A stretch of 64,000 nt of DNA. It comes from Barthelona sp. PCE. Its lineage: Eukaryota > Metamonada: BaSk clade. The DNA is taken from the NCBI GenBank assembly GCA_040285745.1, contig JAUFOR010000007.1, positions 62,001-126,000 of the forward strand, given 5' to 3'. The translations under genes and the position numbers were made by a program. The notes beneath the pieces were generated by a model that was given only the letters and a program-made list of their open reading frames with translations, was not told where the DNA came from and did no database searches. Below are positions 10,105-20,927 of this stretch, piece by piece; position 1 is the first letter of the stretch; the number at the start of each line of letters is the position of its first letter.

Positions 10105-11973
10105 TTACTCGTGACAACTCCCATATGATGAGAAAGAATAAACACTGCAATCAGCCAAAAATTCTTCAATGTCTATGGTGCGTTCCTCCATACAGCATTC
10201 ATTGTCTTCACTGAACGTCAAAGTTGGAATTTTCAGCTGAAAAGCATCTATACGCTTATAAAATCCAGCGGCTACACCCTTCTCTGGAGAATATAATTCA
10301 CCTTCAATGTATGTAACCTTAGACTCACTTTCCACAGTCATATCCTCTGCGTTACACTTGAAAATTTGGTAATTAGTAACCAGCAATCCTCTGTCAATGA
10401 AGCAGTATCCATCATTAAGCATTCTCATATGTATTTCAACCAATCTGAGAGTATCATCTTCACAACACACATAAAAAATCTTTCTACCACAAACAAAGCA
10501 GCATTCAAATGGACAATAAAAATTTGGAACCATGCCCCAAACGTAATCATCACATGTGTGCTCTTTTGTTGAGATTATCTCTCCATCATCGCTTAAAACA
10601 TGAACTGTTAGAATGTTCCCATTACCAATATACCATACATAATTATCAACAAGTGAAAGAAAGTCGACCATCACTTCAAAATTCGAATCATTTATCTGTA
10701 TATTGTATTCTTCATCGATGTCGCAATACGAAGCAACGTAATGAGATCTATTGAACACAATATCATTGTAAACTGCATTCTCAACTTTATCAAAGCAACA
10801 AACTTGCTCATCATCAATCGTGCAACACACATTCTGCTCAGTTTCAGTTACATATCCAATTCGCCACTGTTGTGTTGTACTGTCGTATAGACGATACGCA
10901 GAATGCAGATTGTAATGCTTAAACTCATTTGTTGGGTGCAGAAGTGTGATGTAATTGTGCATGAACGAAAAAATTACTGGACATTTGCTAAGTGATCTGA
11001 TGGTCGGTGAGTACCAATAGGGAACTGCATCTATACCCAGGACAAACAAACAGTTCACGTCCCGACGATTCATCTGATAAAAAACGGTAAGCCCACTCTG
11101 CTTATCATGCTCTGTGCAAAAAACTTTACCGTTGAGCAAAACAAAATTATTATATGGGCTATAAACACTTGGGAACCACTCATTGGAGTATAAAAGTGGA
11201 ACGACACTGTCAAAGATGCGAACAATATCCATTTTGTTTCTTCCTTTCGGTAAAACATACGGAAAAGGAACCGTAACAAATTTGTTGTCAACAAGACGGT
11301 GTGATATCGCCTCGCCTCCTTTTATGGATATCAGCTGATTGTCACCCGGAGTTCTATCCAGTATCTCAACGGCGGAAAGCTCATCAAGAAAAGGATGATG
11401 ATCGACAAATAAAGGTTCACCTTCGTCGGTGAACGAAAACATGGCAACAGCTCTGTTTCCGTTCATGTGATAAGCACACACAAAAACAACTGAACTCTGA
11501 ACAACAAATTTTAAATTTCTACCCGCAATCACCAAACTGTTCTCACAATTCTGGTCAAGGTCATACATATTAAGATGCACTTTCCTCTTTCTTTTCTTGG
11601 ATTTGTACAATAAGAATCTTCTATCCAACATCCTCCCATGATCAAAGTGAAAAGGCAATTCATAGTTCTTCAAGTACGTAAACTCATTATTGTGGAATTC
11701 AAACAGCTCTAATAAGGAGTTGGTGCGACTGATCTTTACGGTACGGTGGAATATTGATGGTTCCAACAAGGTTGGCCTTAACATATCGACTTTCTTGCTC
11801 CCTGATGCTGATACATTTATAGGTGGACCTGAGACAGATTGTTTGTCGTTTATATCAATAATGCACAGCGATCTTTGCTTATTAATGTTCTCATTTGTGC
11901 TCGAAACGATAATATCATTGTTAATGTTAGTGAACGTGAAATTTTCTGTGATTTTGGGCTTAGACCGTGGCAT
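10105..11973 (-). CDS. Beta-propeller-like protein, paralogue A
   Basis: A 622-residue protein of no family I can name. It shares with the genes at 14.9 and 20.9 kb an N-terminus of the form MPxxxPKITENF, a (M)L(R/K)PTLLEP block near residue 65, a LDRTPGDN block near residue 210 and a C-terminal segment (I-D/Y-x-F-L-x-x-C-x-V). The body is a series of short beta-strand blocks with aromatic residues ending each repeat, which suggests a degenerate WD40/PQQ-type propeller. No signal peptide, membrane span or catalytic motif is seen. A cytosolic scaffold role is only a guess. It faces convergently into beta-amylase, with 27 nt between stop codons. Confidence 0.75.
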   Translation of the reverse strand: MPRSKPKITENFTFTNINNDIIVSSTNENINKQRSLCIIDINDKQSVSGPPINVSASGSKKVDMLRPTLLEPSIFHRTVKISRTNSLLELFEFHNNEFTYLKNYELPFHFDHGRMLDRRFLLYKSKKRKRKVHLNMYDLDQNCENSLVIAGRNLKFVVQSSVVFVCAYHMNGNRAVAMFSFTDEGEPLFVDHHPFLDELSAVEILDRTPGDNQLISIKGGEAISHRLVDNKFVTVPFPYVLPKGRNKMDIVRIFDSVVPLLYSNEWFPSVYSPYNNFVLLNGKVFCTEHDKQSGLTVFYQMNRRDVNCLFVLGIDAVPYWYSPTIRSLSKCPVIFSFMHNYITLLHPTNEFKHYNLHSAYRLYDSTTQQWRIGYVTETEQNVCCTIDDEQVCCFDKVENAVYNDIVFNRSHYVASYCDIDEEYNIQINDSNFEVMVDFLSLVDNYVWYIGNGNILTVHVLSDDGEIISTKEHTCDDYVWGMVPNFYCPFECCFVCGRKIFYVCCEDDTLRLVEIHMRMLNDGYCFIDRGLLVTNYQIFKCNAEDMTVESESKVTYIEGELYSPEKGVAAGFYKRIDAFQLKIPTLTFSEDNECCMEERTIDIEEFLADCSVYSFSSYGSCHE

Positions 11974-12010
11974 AGATCAGTAAAAAAGCCCCGTTACCCC
12001 AAAAAAAAAA

Positions 12011-12020
12011 CTTGAAAAGG
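12011..12020 (-). promoter_or_regulatory. M5-like element of paralogue A
   Basis: CCTTTTCAAG on the minus strand, 38 nt before the ATG at 11973. Confidence 0.45.
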
Positions 12021-12111
12021 AACAAAATTAAAAAAACACCATTAAAACTCCTTCAAAAGTGTTTATGATAAATATTTACTGCTAATGTGGGTCATATTGA
12101 TGCTTATGTGG

Positions 12112-12777
12112 TTATTTGATGGGTGGAGGCTTAAAATTAGGTTCCCAAGTGAAACCACAGTTTGTAGCAAAATCTTCAATACTCACCTCCATCTCAGCAT
12201 CAGAGAAAAAGTACATAAAATTCCTGTAAAGTCGTCTCCATCGGCACATCACATCATCCTTTGTTGATAATACCTTCCTAAAACTGGCATCGTCTATATC
12301 AATACCGCTCCTCTTAGATGACAATTCGCTCTTTGCTGTACATAGATGGGCCCGTAGTTCACTGCTTTCCTCAACTATCTCTTCAAATGTTGGTGTACTT
12401 ATCACCGTTGCAAGCTCTACTTTAGCCCTTTTAACTTCTTCTTTCAATTCTTCGGTTTCAGTTTCCATTGCTAATATCTCTTGCTTCATACCATCGATAT
12501 CCTCACGAGAGATTGTCTCCACATTGTCCTGATTTTGCCAAAATATCTTATCGAAATTGCACAAAAATCCAGTTTCTGTTAAATCAACAAGATAACGCTT
12601 CATTACTGTTGCTCCTGCACAACTGCTCAACGCTGCAGCAATGGTTGTGTTTGTGTGGACTCCGTTTGTTGCTTCAAACAATTCTTTAATGTGATTTGTA
12701 AAGTGCTTATCTTTAGCATCTTTTTTGGTCGGTAATTTTTGTCCACAGTGTGAGCAATCCTTTGACTTGGGTGCCAT
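12112..12777 (-). CDS. HOP2: HOP2 homologue (TBPIP family), meiotic recombination factor
   Basis: HOP2 partners MND1 to stimulate DMC1/RAD51 strand exchange and correct homologous pairing in meiosis. The 221-residue product has the family layout: an N-terminal winged-helix region (about 25-85) ending in the wing before FWQNQDN, a leucine-zipper coiled coil (about 90-150), and the C-terminal helical region with WRRLYRNFMYFF followed by the IEDFATNCGF motif. The first residues (CSHCGQKL) add a possible CxxC zinc knuckle not usual in the family. Its presence signals that the organism retains meiotic machinery. Confidence 0.78.
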   Translation of the reverse strand: MAPKSKDCSHCGQKLPTKKDAKDKHFTNHIKELFEATNGVHTNTTIAAALSSCAGATVMKRYLVDLTETGFLCNFDKIFWQNQDNVETISREDIDGMKQEILAMETETEELKEEVKRAKVELATVISTPTFEEIVEESSELRAHLCTAKSELSSKRSGIDIDDASFRKVLSTKDDVMCRWRRLYRNFMYFFSDAEMEVSIEDFATNCGFTWEPNFKPPPIK

Positions 12778-12972
12778 TGTGTTTCAACAAATAAAATATT
12801 GACCCAAAAAAACTGTAAGGGTGGAACAAAGGAAAAACAAGAAAGAAATCGAAACGCTGTTCATTTTGCCTTTTTCGATCCATAATTGATGACAATCGAT
12901 CCACTAGAGACGAAATCTAATGCATGAAGCATATAAACTAAAGATCAGTGAATGAAAAACTAAAATTTACTA

Positions 12973-14613
12973 TTAAATGCGAAGATGGAGATCCAGTCTT
13001 TGCATAGGGAAGTCCCACTCTGCCGGACAACCGTCAAAGGGGAGGTTGGATGAATTAAACTTGAAAGCGGGAAGAACACCGCCGGGGTTACCGATATTAC
13101 GTGTGGGGGATACTTGATAATCAAAACCGTAGTTATCGTTGCTCATGACCATGGCACGGTTAACAACCTTAATGTCATGGGCACCAAAATCGTGAGCGTG
13201 GCCGTATTTGCAGGTGGAAGGACGAAGATCATAACGAGAGCTGAGAGACTGTGCTGGATCACCGTTAGAATAGCTGTAAGGCATACGGAAGTCGTTACGA
13301 CGCATGAGCTTGATGTAATCGTCATAATTTTGGACGCCAGGCATATAGTTCATGAACTGGTTGTAACGTGAGCTGTTATAGTATGTCCAGTAGGTCTCCA
13401 TCCACTTGGGGAGGGTGTGGACGTAGGCTTCGTATCCGGCGAGTCTGTACAGGGTCTTATCGTACGGAACGTTAAAGGAAGGCCAGAATCCGGGCTTGGC
13501 GATAGAGGCTGATGTGATATCATTGACAACAAGGGATGTAACATCTTGTACGTTAGTAAAGCCAGGGATGTACTCTGAGATCCAAACTGCACCAGTCAAA
13601 AGCGTCAGCTTGTTGTTCTGATCGACTGCCTTGTTGTAATCGATGATCATGTACTGGTTGTTGTATGTACCACTGTTATACATAATGATAGCGTTGGCAA
13701 TTGCCTCGGCGTCATTAGGGAACATTGTAACTGCAGAGTAAAGTCTAATAAAGTTTAGGAATGACTCAGGTGTCACGCGTTCATATATGTCATGGTTAAA
13801 TATGTTGAATGAGGTCTCCATGACAACGATATTTGATGAAAGGCGCCAGAAGTCGTCAACGCTGTGGAAGTGTGCAGGGGAGGCGGACACACTGTACCAT
13901 GAACCACCGACACGGTAGCGTTTAGCAATGTGGAAGGGTAAATTCGAGAAAGAATCCCATGTGACGTGACTGACAAACAGGTCGGTTGCGGTGAGACGTA
14001 CCGATGATGAACAGTGCGTGTTGGTCTGATAGAAATCAATATCTTTAACAAGCTTCTTGTTAAGCACGGTCGTGAGATCATCAAAATCTCCAGCAGCCAT
14101 CAGGCTGAACAGTTGATAATCTTTGAGTGTGGGGAGAGCTTCAAGCATACCATCAAATTGTTGAAACCACTGCGAGGCACCCTGTAAGAACTTACCTTGA
14201 CCCTTGATCATGGTACGGGACCACTTGATGTTTTTCTTCATGAAAGATATGACAGCTGGCGGTAAATCGGTGCATGTAGAAGTGCCAAAATCGTCACAAA
14301 GACCCTTTTGGAAAAGATTGTAGCTCGTCAGAATTGTCTTCTTGGTGAGAACGCCTTCCAAAAAGCCAACAGCCTTGAAAACACCAGTATTTCTATTCGG
14401 CAAGTGATTGGACTCAATGACCAATGTTGAGAAGCCAGCATCGGTGAGGCTGTTGTTAAAACTACCAAACGCAAGGCTAGCCGTGTCCAACTTATCGCTA
14501 AACCTTAACTGGTTCTTGTACATGGAAACAGATCCGTATACAACCTCCGCAGAGGCAACATGTGCAGTGATGCCCAAGAGTAATGCAACTACTAGCAGAT
14601 TAAAAGTATTCAT
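12973..14613 (-). CDS. Phospholipase B-like (PLBD/laminin A) hydrolase
   Basis: A 546-residue secreted or lysosomal amidase/phospholipase of the PLB-like family (Ntn-hydrolase fold). It has a clear signal peptide (cleavage near VASAEV). The family hallmark is the auto-processed nucleophile cysteine in THCSSS, followed by DLFVSHVTWDSF. Also seen are conserved blocks MIIDYNKA, a WISEYIPG segment and the C-terminal DGCPAEWDFPM-type ending. The length is normal for the family. It may degrade phospholipids or N-acyl lipids in the endolysosomal system. Neighbouring HOP2 is on the same strand but unrelated. Confidence 0.92.
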   Translation of the reverse strand: MNTFNLLVVALLLGITAHVASAEVVYGSVSMYKNQLRFSDKLDTASLAFGSFNNSLTDAGFSTLVIESNHLPNRNTGVFKAVGFLEGVLTKKTILTSYNLFQKGLCDDFGTSTCTDLPPAVISFMKKNIKWSRTMIKGQGKFLQGASQWFQQFDGMLEALPTLKDYQLFSLMAAGDFDDLTTVLNKKLVKDIDFYQTNTHCSSSVRLTATDLFVSHVTWDSFSNLPFHIAKRYRVGGSWYSVSASPAHFHSVDDFWRLSSNIVVMETSFNIFNHDIYERVTPESFLNFIRLYSAVTMFPNDAEAIANAIIMYNSGTYNNQYMIIDYNKAVDQNNKLTLLTGAVWISEYIPGFTNVQDVTSLVVNDITSASIAKPGFWPSFNVPYDKTLYRLAGYEAYVHTLPKWMETYWTYYNSSRYNQFMNYMPGVQNYDDYIKLMRRNDFRMPYSYSNGDPAQSLSSRYDLRPSTCKYGHAHDFGAHDIKVVNRAMVMSNDNYGFDYQVSPTRNIGNPGGVLPAFKFNSSNLPFDGCPAEWDFPMQRLDLHLRI

Positions 14614-14871
14614 TCAATGATAAAACTGAAAATAGTTACTGAACGATTCTATCATATTTTTTGCTGGAATTAGAGTTTTTGTATGCCAATTGATCAATTA
14701 TGCGGAAAATTTTTCACTGAACCACACTTCAAATTCACATTTCTCTACAACTCCAAATGGTAAATGGTAAAGAAAAAGCAGGACGTTATAAAGGATTTAT
14801 AGACCATATACATGATACATACTGATTCTCTGCCATACATTCTATGGTCAAATTCGTAAACTTCATTTCTT

Positions 14872-14880
14872 CCCTTTTCA
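14872..14880 (+). promoter_or_regulatory. M5-like element of paralogue B
   Basis: CCCTTTTCA, 2 nt before the ATG at 14883. It argues strongly that transcription and translation of this gene start here. Confidence 0.6.
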
Positions 14881-14882
14881 TA

Positions 14883-16675
14883 ATGCCTCGGTTGAGAACC
14901 ATAACAACAGCCAGTGGTATGGTGCTTCAACCCTTCAAAATGGGCAATTTTACTCTCTTCAGGGTCAAAAAACTAGCAGGGAAGAAAGTTCCTTTTTCGT
15001 TGCTCATAATAAAATTCCTGACATTTTGAGCAGGGAATTGCCGCAGTTGTATGTCTGTAAGTGCTCCCCCGATGCCTGCTTCAGTCAAGATGGGTTAATA
15101 GTGAAGTTTAAAGACAATTCATTTGTCTTGCATAGGTCACATGTGCTTCAGCGCGGAATGGGAAACATGAAGACCATGATTGGTGATAGGTACGTGGTCT
15201 ATGGTGAAGCGAATGTCTATAAGTTTTTCGACATTGAGATAAAGGAAGTGGTTCATAGTATCGATGGTTTTCAGTTTTTGAGAAACATAAACCTCACAAC
15301 ACACCTTGCCTATTTCAAAGTTGAAAATCATCCATCGAACTTCACAGCTGTATACTTGAATGATGCACAAGAAATATGTGAAGGGAAGTTGGCATTCCCA
15401 TCATTTTTTGAGAATGGTGGACAAGTGGTACGTGTAGTTAACCATCCTGAGTACGTTGATGCAATTATTACCCACTCATCGCTTCACTTTATTTCCTTTG
15501 TGAACGGTAACCCTTGCATTTGTGCTGATAGTATTTCAGTCACAATTCCAAAATATCTGGTGCTGTCGTGCATCTATTACATTAACGGGCAATTTTTCTA
15601 CTTTACAAATGAGCAGCAAGTTTATACATTCAATGAAGAAGGATCTGCAGTTTTTGATTCTTCTTTACGTGATACCGGTTGGCACATTCCTTTGAAAGGC
15701 GAGTTACTGTGCAGTGAGTGGAAGTTTAACGCGGTAACCAGGCTCACAATTCACCCGACCAGTGCGTTGTTTGTGTTACAGAGGAATAACGCTTTAAAAA
15801 GCATCAGACACTTTTCCCTGCCTTGTTTACATTCACAGAATCTAATGGTACTTATTTCTCCGTGGAATGGTTACTTAGCTGTTTTTAAGAACCATCTTAA
15901 TGATCATTCAACCATTATGAAAAGCCGTGCTCATCAATTTGTTCGTATGAACACTAACATGGTTGAGGTGGTTGACACTGCAAATGGTGATGTCCTGCGT
16001 AGTTTTGAAATGAGAAATTCAGAGTGGAGACAAATTGATGCAAACCTAAATGGTGTAATTGCCAAAGACCCCGAAGGTAAAGTGTACACTCATCATGGTT
16101 TGTACATGGAGAGGCCTTGTCAGAAGCTTACACTATGCGGTAGTACGGCAGTGATTGAGTTCTATGATTCCCTAATGCTTTTAAGGGTAAGCGATCTTAG
16201 AGAATGCGAAGCTCCTGTGCATGAATACTTGAATGTGACCGTCAACGAATTTGATGTGCACAAGTTCATTGTTGGATGTTATGACAGAGGTTATGTCCAC
16301 TCTGACATTCTTTTATGGGATATTGAAACCAATACAGTGGAGGAAGTACCATATAAACCGGGTATTGACAGTGACATTGCATGGTTTTGGATCGACGAAA
16401 AGCACTTTGTCGATAATGGCAATGTTTTCCGTGTGGACAATACTGTTGTTGACCTGGGATGGTACATTCCTTTCCTGAACACTTCAGGAAGAGATGTCAA
16501 GATATATGTGGTTGGTAAGTGTGATGTATGCGTTCTAAACATACTTATAGATGACTTCAAGGTAATGTATACTCGTTACAGTTTGAATGTGGCAGACTGT
16601 ACCTTTGATGAGCAAGCAGTTGAGGTCAACATTCTTGACTTCGTGGCTTCATGTAATATTAGTGTGTTTTCATAG
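14883..16675 (+). CDS. Beta-propeller-like protein, paralogue B, with a frame break near its start
   Basis: Related to the proteins at 10.1 and 20.9 kb; it shares the C-terminal block (VEVNILDFVASCNIS) and the pattern of short beta-strand repeats. The expected start is the ATG at 14883 (MPRL, compare MPRS and MPIV in the paralogues), right after a CCCTTTTCA promoter motif. That frame stops at 15029 after 48 residues. The long frame is open from about 14880 to 16675 but has no ATG until well inside the conserved region. A single missing base somewhere in 14891-14975, for example in the A-run near 14967, would join them. It could be a sequence error, a young pseudogene or an undetected tiny intron. 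Confidence 0.65.
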
Positions 16676-16716
16676 GTTAAATATCGTTGAACATAATAAT
16701 ATAACTCATCGTTTAC

Positions 16717-19062
16717 TCAATACTCGACCGCCTCAATCAATTTAAACAAATTCTTTAACACATTGCCTAACTCAGTAACATACGCAGCGCAACAATAATT
16801 AGCCGTTTCAAGAGGAAGAACGTGTGAACTCTTGACATACTCCAGTTGTGTAACGGTCAAATCAAGTATGAAGGGTAAATCCTCGTCATTTCTATCCTGA
16901 TTCCTTAAAGAGCTCAGTAATGATGCAATCTTCTGCGCCATGCTCTTTTGGAGAACTGTCTGCTCCTCACCAATCTCGTACAACTCAGGCATCATCGTTT
17001 GCAACTGTTCACGGCATGTCAGTAAACCGTCCACCACGCTGGAGTTGTTCTTCGATTGCAGTTTATACCGACCAATAATGTCCTTCATATCAACCACAGC
17101 CTTCTGGAGGTTGTCACTGCGAGCGTTGGTCTCTGTCATGTATTCCTTCTGAATGGATACAACGTTATCCATGAGGATCTCCACCAGTCCGTTCAGCTCC
17201 AGCAACTCCCGGTTGAACATGTGCTCGCTGTCCTTCTTCTCGATGAGCTTGGTCTTTGTTGCATTGAGCTGATTGGTTTTATCCTCAATATCATTCTGCT
17301 GCTCCTCAATAATTTCAGTATTCTGCATTGCCAGTTTCTTCAGCGAGCCCACCTCGTCAAATACACCGTTGATCGTGTTACTAACAGACTTAAATTCAAT
17401 CTGCATACGTTCCAGAATACCTTCGAGATTGGTCTTCTCCTTGTTCAAAGCAACGGTCTGACGCTTGCGCTCTGCTATTTCTGCCTTCAGCGCGTAGTTT
17501 TCTTCGACGTTCTGCATTTGCAGCTCCTCGAACTCTGTGATGACCTGCTCGAAATCCAGCCGCATATCTTTGCACTTTGATGTGAAGAGCTTCTTCTCTT
17601 CCTCAATAGACTGTAGCTTTTTGTTTTGCTCCTCCAATAAATCGTTTTGTTGGTCTAGCGCCTTGTTTTGTTGTTCAAAACGATCCATAAATTGTTCAAT
17701 CCTGGTGTTAGCATTCCTCAACTCCGCTTCAGCTGCCTCATTCTTTTGGTTCAATAAACTCAGTTCATGGCTATTCTTCTCGCCCTGTCGTGTGAAGTTT
17801 GCGATACTTGCCTTGAGCTCAGTGTTATCATCAATAAACATCTGCAACTCGAAGCATACCTCCTCAAGCTCTTCTTTTGTGTCAGTAATATCACTATTGA
17901 GCGACTTAATGATCATATCCTTTTCCTGAACTGCTCCCATGAGCTCCGAGATGCGCACATCCAGTACGTTACCGCGCTCGCTGCTCTTGTCAGACAAGCT
18001 CTTATACTCCTTCTCCATTGTCTTAATACGTTCATTAAGAGTCGCAATTATATCCTTCAGCTCATGTACTTCTGCCTCTCGTTCATCCAAAACACGACGG
18101 CTCTCACCGGTTTCAGCAGATAAACTCTGAAATTCCCCTTCTTTCGCATCAATTCGCTTCTGTAAAGCAGAAATTGTATCTTCAAGCTCGTTCTTAATAG
18201 TGTTGCGTTCGTCACGAACGCTTGCCAGCTCAAGTTCATGTACTTCCTTGGTAGACTTCAACTCATCTAAAACGTTCACCGCATCTGCCTTCAGCTCATC
18301 AATTGTGTCATCTCTCTTTGCGATTACTTCGCGCTGCCTCTCAATTGATGCGTTCAGATCATCAATTAGAGACTCCTTCTCCTTCACCAGCGTTGAAGAG
18401 TCATTCAGTGAATCCTGAAGTTCACCCATACGTTCGCTGTTTCGCTCCAAACCTTCAATTACTTCAGATAGGAAGCCAACCTGCTGCTTGTAGTCAGCAA
18501 GCTCTGACTTAACGCCGGATATCTCCTCGTCCTTACTCTTGATTTCGGTTGACAAATTACCAACCTCGACTTTTGCATCGTTCAAAGACGTTGTTTTGTG
18601 TTGTATCTGATCACGGAAGTCCTCAAACAGCCTGTTATACTCGTCTATCTCGTCTGCGTGGCGCTTCTTCAAGGAACGACACTCAGATACCTTATCATCA
18701 TATTTTCGACGATATACTTCAGCCTGATCCTCCAACTCGTCATATTTTGAGTGTTCTTTGTCCATCTCCTCTTCCAACTGCTTCCGTAAGTGTCGGATGT
18801 CAAGGCGCAGCTCTGTATTTTCCGCTTCAAAAGCATCGCGCTGAGTTGTGATTTCTGAATTCACAATATTTAAGCGGTCAATTACCAACTCCTTATCATG
18901 CAGATCCCCTTCCAAGATGGTTATGCGCTCTTTATGCTGTGAAAGTTTCTGTGACTGATTCTTAAAAAGCGCTCGAACTTGCGGGGTATGTTGCGGAGTA
19001 TTGGGTATTGTCCCTGTAGCGCCCTGCCCATTTTTGATCGGTGTTACTGGTACTTCACTCAT
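16717..19062 (-). CDS. Large coiled-coil protein, unrecognised
   Basis: A 781-residue protein. Residues 1-30 are disordered and carry several S/T-P sites (TPIK, NTPQ, HTPQ), possible CDK targets. Residues 35-640 are an almost continuous coiled coil rich in E, K, L and N, and a compact helical end follows (about 650-781). No motor, SMC ATPase or membrane segment is seen. The layout suits a cytoskeletal, spindle or Golgi tether component, but no family is recognised. Convergent with paralogue B; stop codons lie about 40 nt apart. Confidence 0.75.
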   Translation of the reverse strand: MSEVPVTPIKNGQGATGTIPNTPQHTPQVRALFKNQSQKLSQHKERITILEGDLHDKELVIDRLNIVNSEITTQRDAFEAENTELRLDIRHLRKQLEEEMDKEHSKYDELEDQAEVYRRKYDDKVSECRSLKKRHADEIDEYNRLFEDFRDQIQHKTTSLNDAKVEVGNLSTEIKSKDEEISGVKSELADYKQQVGFLSEVIEGLERNSERMGELQDSLNDSSTLVKEKESLIDDLNASIERQREVIAKRDDTIDELKADAVNVLDELKSTKEVHELELASVRDERNTIKNELEDTISALQKRIDAKEGEFQSLSAETGESRRVLDEREAEVHELKDIIATLNERIKTMEKEYKSLSDKSSERGNVLDVRISELMGAVQEKDMIIKSLNSDITDTKEELEEVCFELQMFIDDNTELKASIANFTRQGEKNSHELSLLNQKNEAAEAELRNANTRIEQFMDRFEQQNKALDQQNDLLEEQNKKLQSIEEEKKLFTSKCKDMRLDFEQVITEFEELQMQNVEENYALKAEIAERKRQTVALNKEKTNLEGILERMQIEFKSVSNTINGVFDEVGSLKKLAMQNTEIIEEQQNDIEDKTNQLNATKTKLIEKKDSEHMFNRELLELNGLVEILMDNVVSIQKEYMTETNARSDNLQKAVVDMKDIIGRYKLQSKNNSSVVDGLLTCREQLQTMMPELYEIGEEQTVLQKSMAQKIASLLSSLRNQDRNDEDLPFILDLTVTQLEYVKSSHVLPLETANYCCAAYVTELGNVLKNLFKLIEAVEY

Positions 19063-19710
19063 GTGAAGATTGCCTTGTGTCTGAAATAGTAGAAATAGAT
19101 GAAAACAGGAGCTGTACTTGATAATAGATGTTGCATCTGACTTTTCACCATTTCCTGCGTAAAAATATGGAGGTGTGGGACATAATATCCATATAAATAC
19201 GTTAAAAACAATTCTGGTCTTTTAACACTCTATTAACATATTCATAACATTTTTACCGCTATGTAGCTACTATTATATGTTTATCTTTCTGCTTTTCAGT
19301 CATTGTATCGAGTAAAAACACAATAAATATGAAATCAAAAAACGAAACCCTCACTGCAACAAAGTTGTGGTATGTACATGGATTTTTCCTTTTCTTTTCA
19401 CATTTGTATACTTGTGACACAGTGTCACTATGATAAAACAGCAAACACAAACAATAAAAGAAATATTTGAACAAGGACAGATCCGAATGATTTAGAAACT
19501 GTTATCAAACACACAAACCTCCCTAACCCCTCAAATATATTTTGAAAATACAATATTTACTGTCCTACAAAAAATCTTTGGATTCGTTCAACACACACAA
19601 CTTTCTCAGTGATTTCACACCGCGAAACACTCACCATACAGACAATCTCACTTATGACAGATGAGATGTTAAAGCAAGGACCAAAAGAACATCATAGTAG
19701 GTTTTATTCA
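19063..19710. other. Intergenic region before aldolase
   Basis: About 650 nt, AT-rich, between the divergent coiled-coil and aldolase genes. Short open frames here have biased low-complexity products and no promoter motif, so I do not call genes. No RNA gene is recognised. Confidence 0.55.
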
Positions 19711-19730
19711 CCTTTTCATTCCCTTTTCTC
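19711..19730 (+). promoter_or_regulatory. Doubled M5-like element of aldolase
   Basis: CCTTTTCATT followed directly by CCCTTTTCTC, ending 4 nt before the ATG at 19735. This decides the short first exon over upstream ATGs. Confidence 0.6.
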
Positions 19731-19734
19731 ACAA

Positions 19735-20888
19735 ATGTTAGTTTCTGGAGCTGCTCTTTTCAAGGCTGCCAAGGCCGGCAAGTTCGGTATCGGTGGTATG
19801 TTAATATAGCAAAAGTTTCATTGCCTAATCGTACAGTGTATTATTATGGTTCATTTTACGAAATATCTGGGCAATGTGTAACGCTTAGTACCTTTATAGT
19901 ACATTACTAATACCTAGGTTTCAACATCAACAACTTGGAGAACGTCCAAGCCATTGTCGCTGCTGCCGCTGAAGTCAACGCCCCTGTTATCTTCCAAGCT
20001 TCCAAGGGTGCCATTGCTTACTCTGACATTCGTTATCTTTCCTCTATGATGACCGCTTGTTCTGAGCTTCACCCCGAGATCCCTATTGCTCTTCACCTTG
20101 ATCACGGTAACATTGCTACCTGCAACCTCATCCTCGACAAGTACGAGGCTCTTGTTAACGCTGGTGTTTCTCTTGATGATGCTGTCAAGGAGGTTGGTTT
20201 CACTTCCCTCATGATTGATCTCTCCCACGAGGACCTCGAGGTCAACATCTCAGAGACCAAGAAGATCGTTGATCGCGCCCACCTCTACGGTATCTCTGTT
20301 GAGGCCGAGATTGGTGTTCTTGCCGGTGTCGAAGAAGATGTCACTGCTGAGAAGTCCAACTACACTGACCCCGTTGAGGCTGTCAGAATCTGCACAGAGT
20401 CCAACCTTGATGCCCTTGCTATCAGCTGTGGTACCGAGCACGGTGCTTACAAGTCCATTGCCGGCAACAAGGACGGTCTCCAGTACGATTTGATTCAGGA
20501 AATCTCCAACGTCACCAACAAGCCTCTCGTCTTGCACGGTGCCTCTTCTGTTCCCCCAGAGCTTGTCAAGCTCTGCAACGATCACGGTGCTGACTTGAAG
20601 AACGCCGGTGGTACCCCTATGGAGGGTATTGTCGAGGCTGTTACCAGAGGTATTGCCAAGATCAACGTTGACAGTGATTTCCGTCTCGGTGTTTGCGGTA
20701 CCATCCGTAAGTACATGGCTGAGCACCCCGCTGTCTTTGATCCCCGTAAGTTCCTCGGTGCTGCCCGTGATTTCCAGAAGGAGCTCGTCAAGGAGAAGAT
20801 GATTGCATTCGGTCAGGCCGGTAAGATCTGCCCTGAGATGTTTGTCACCCTTAGCCAGCAGGCCGAGATCTACGCCAACGAACAGTAA
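19735..20888 (+). CDS. FBA: Class II fructose-1,6-bisphosphate aldolase, two exons
   Basis: Zinc-dependent glycolytic aldolase that splits fructose 1,6-bisphosphate into DHAP and glyceraldehyde 3-phosphate. Exon 1 is 19735-19795 and exon 2 is 19918-20888, giving 343 residues. The splice restores GIGGFNINNLE, the conserved N-terminal block of type B class II aldolases. Zinc and substrate motifs are present: LHLDHG, DLSHEDLEVN, GTEHGAYK and LVLHGASSVP, plus the late KINVDSD. Codon use is strongly biased to C-ending codons, the strongest in the window, as expected for an abundant glycolytic enzyme. Class II enzymes of this type are typical of Trichomonas and Giardia. The stop codon lies in TAAATAA. 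Confidence 0.95.
19796..19917 (+). other. Intron of aldolase gene (122 nt)
   Basis: Donor GTATGT, acceptor ACTAATACCTAG with the branch site fused to the splice site. Phase 1; splicing rebuilds a glycine codon within a conserved block. Confidence 0.9.
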
Positions 20889-20927
20889 ATAATCATTGTA
20901 TATTTACACTATGCACACATTTACAAA

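Noticed and set aside
17056-17580. 174-codon open frame antisense to the large coiled-coil gene
   Set aside because: Leucine-rich product typical of the reverse strand of coiled-coil codons.
19259-19474. 71-codon minus-strand frame in the aldolase upstream region
   Set aside because: Low-complexity F/Y-rich product, no promoter motif, no likeness to any family.
20250-20726. 158-codon open frame antisense to aldolase
   Set aside because: Shadow of the highly biased aldolase codons; composition is not protein-like.
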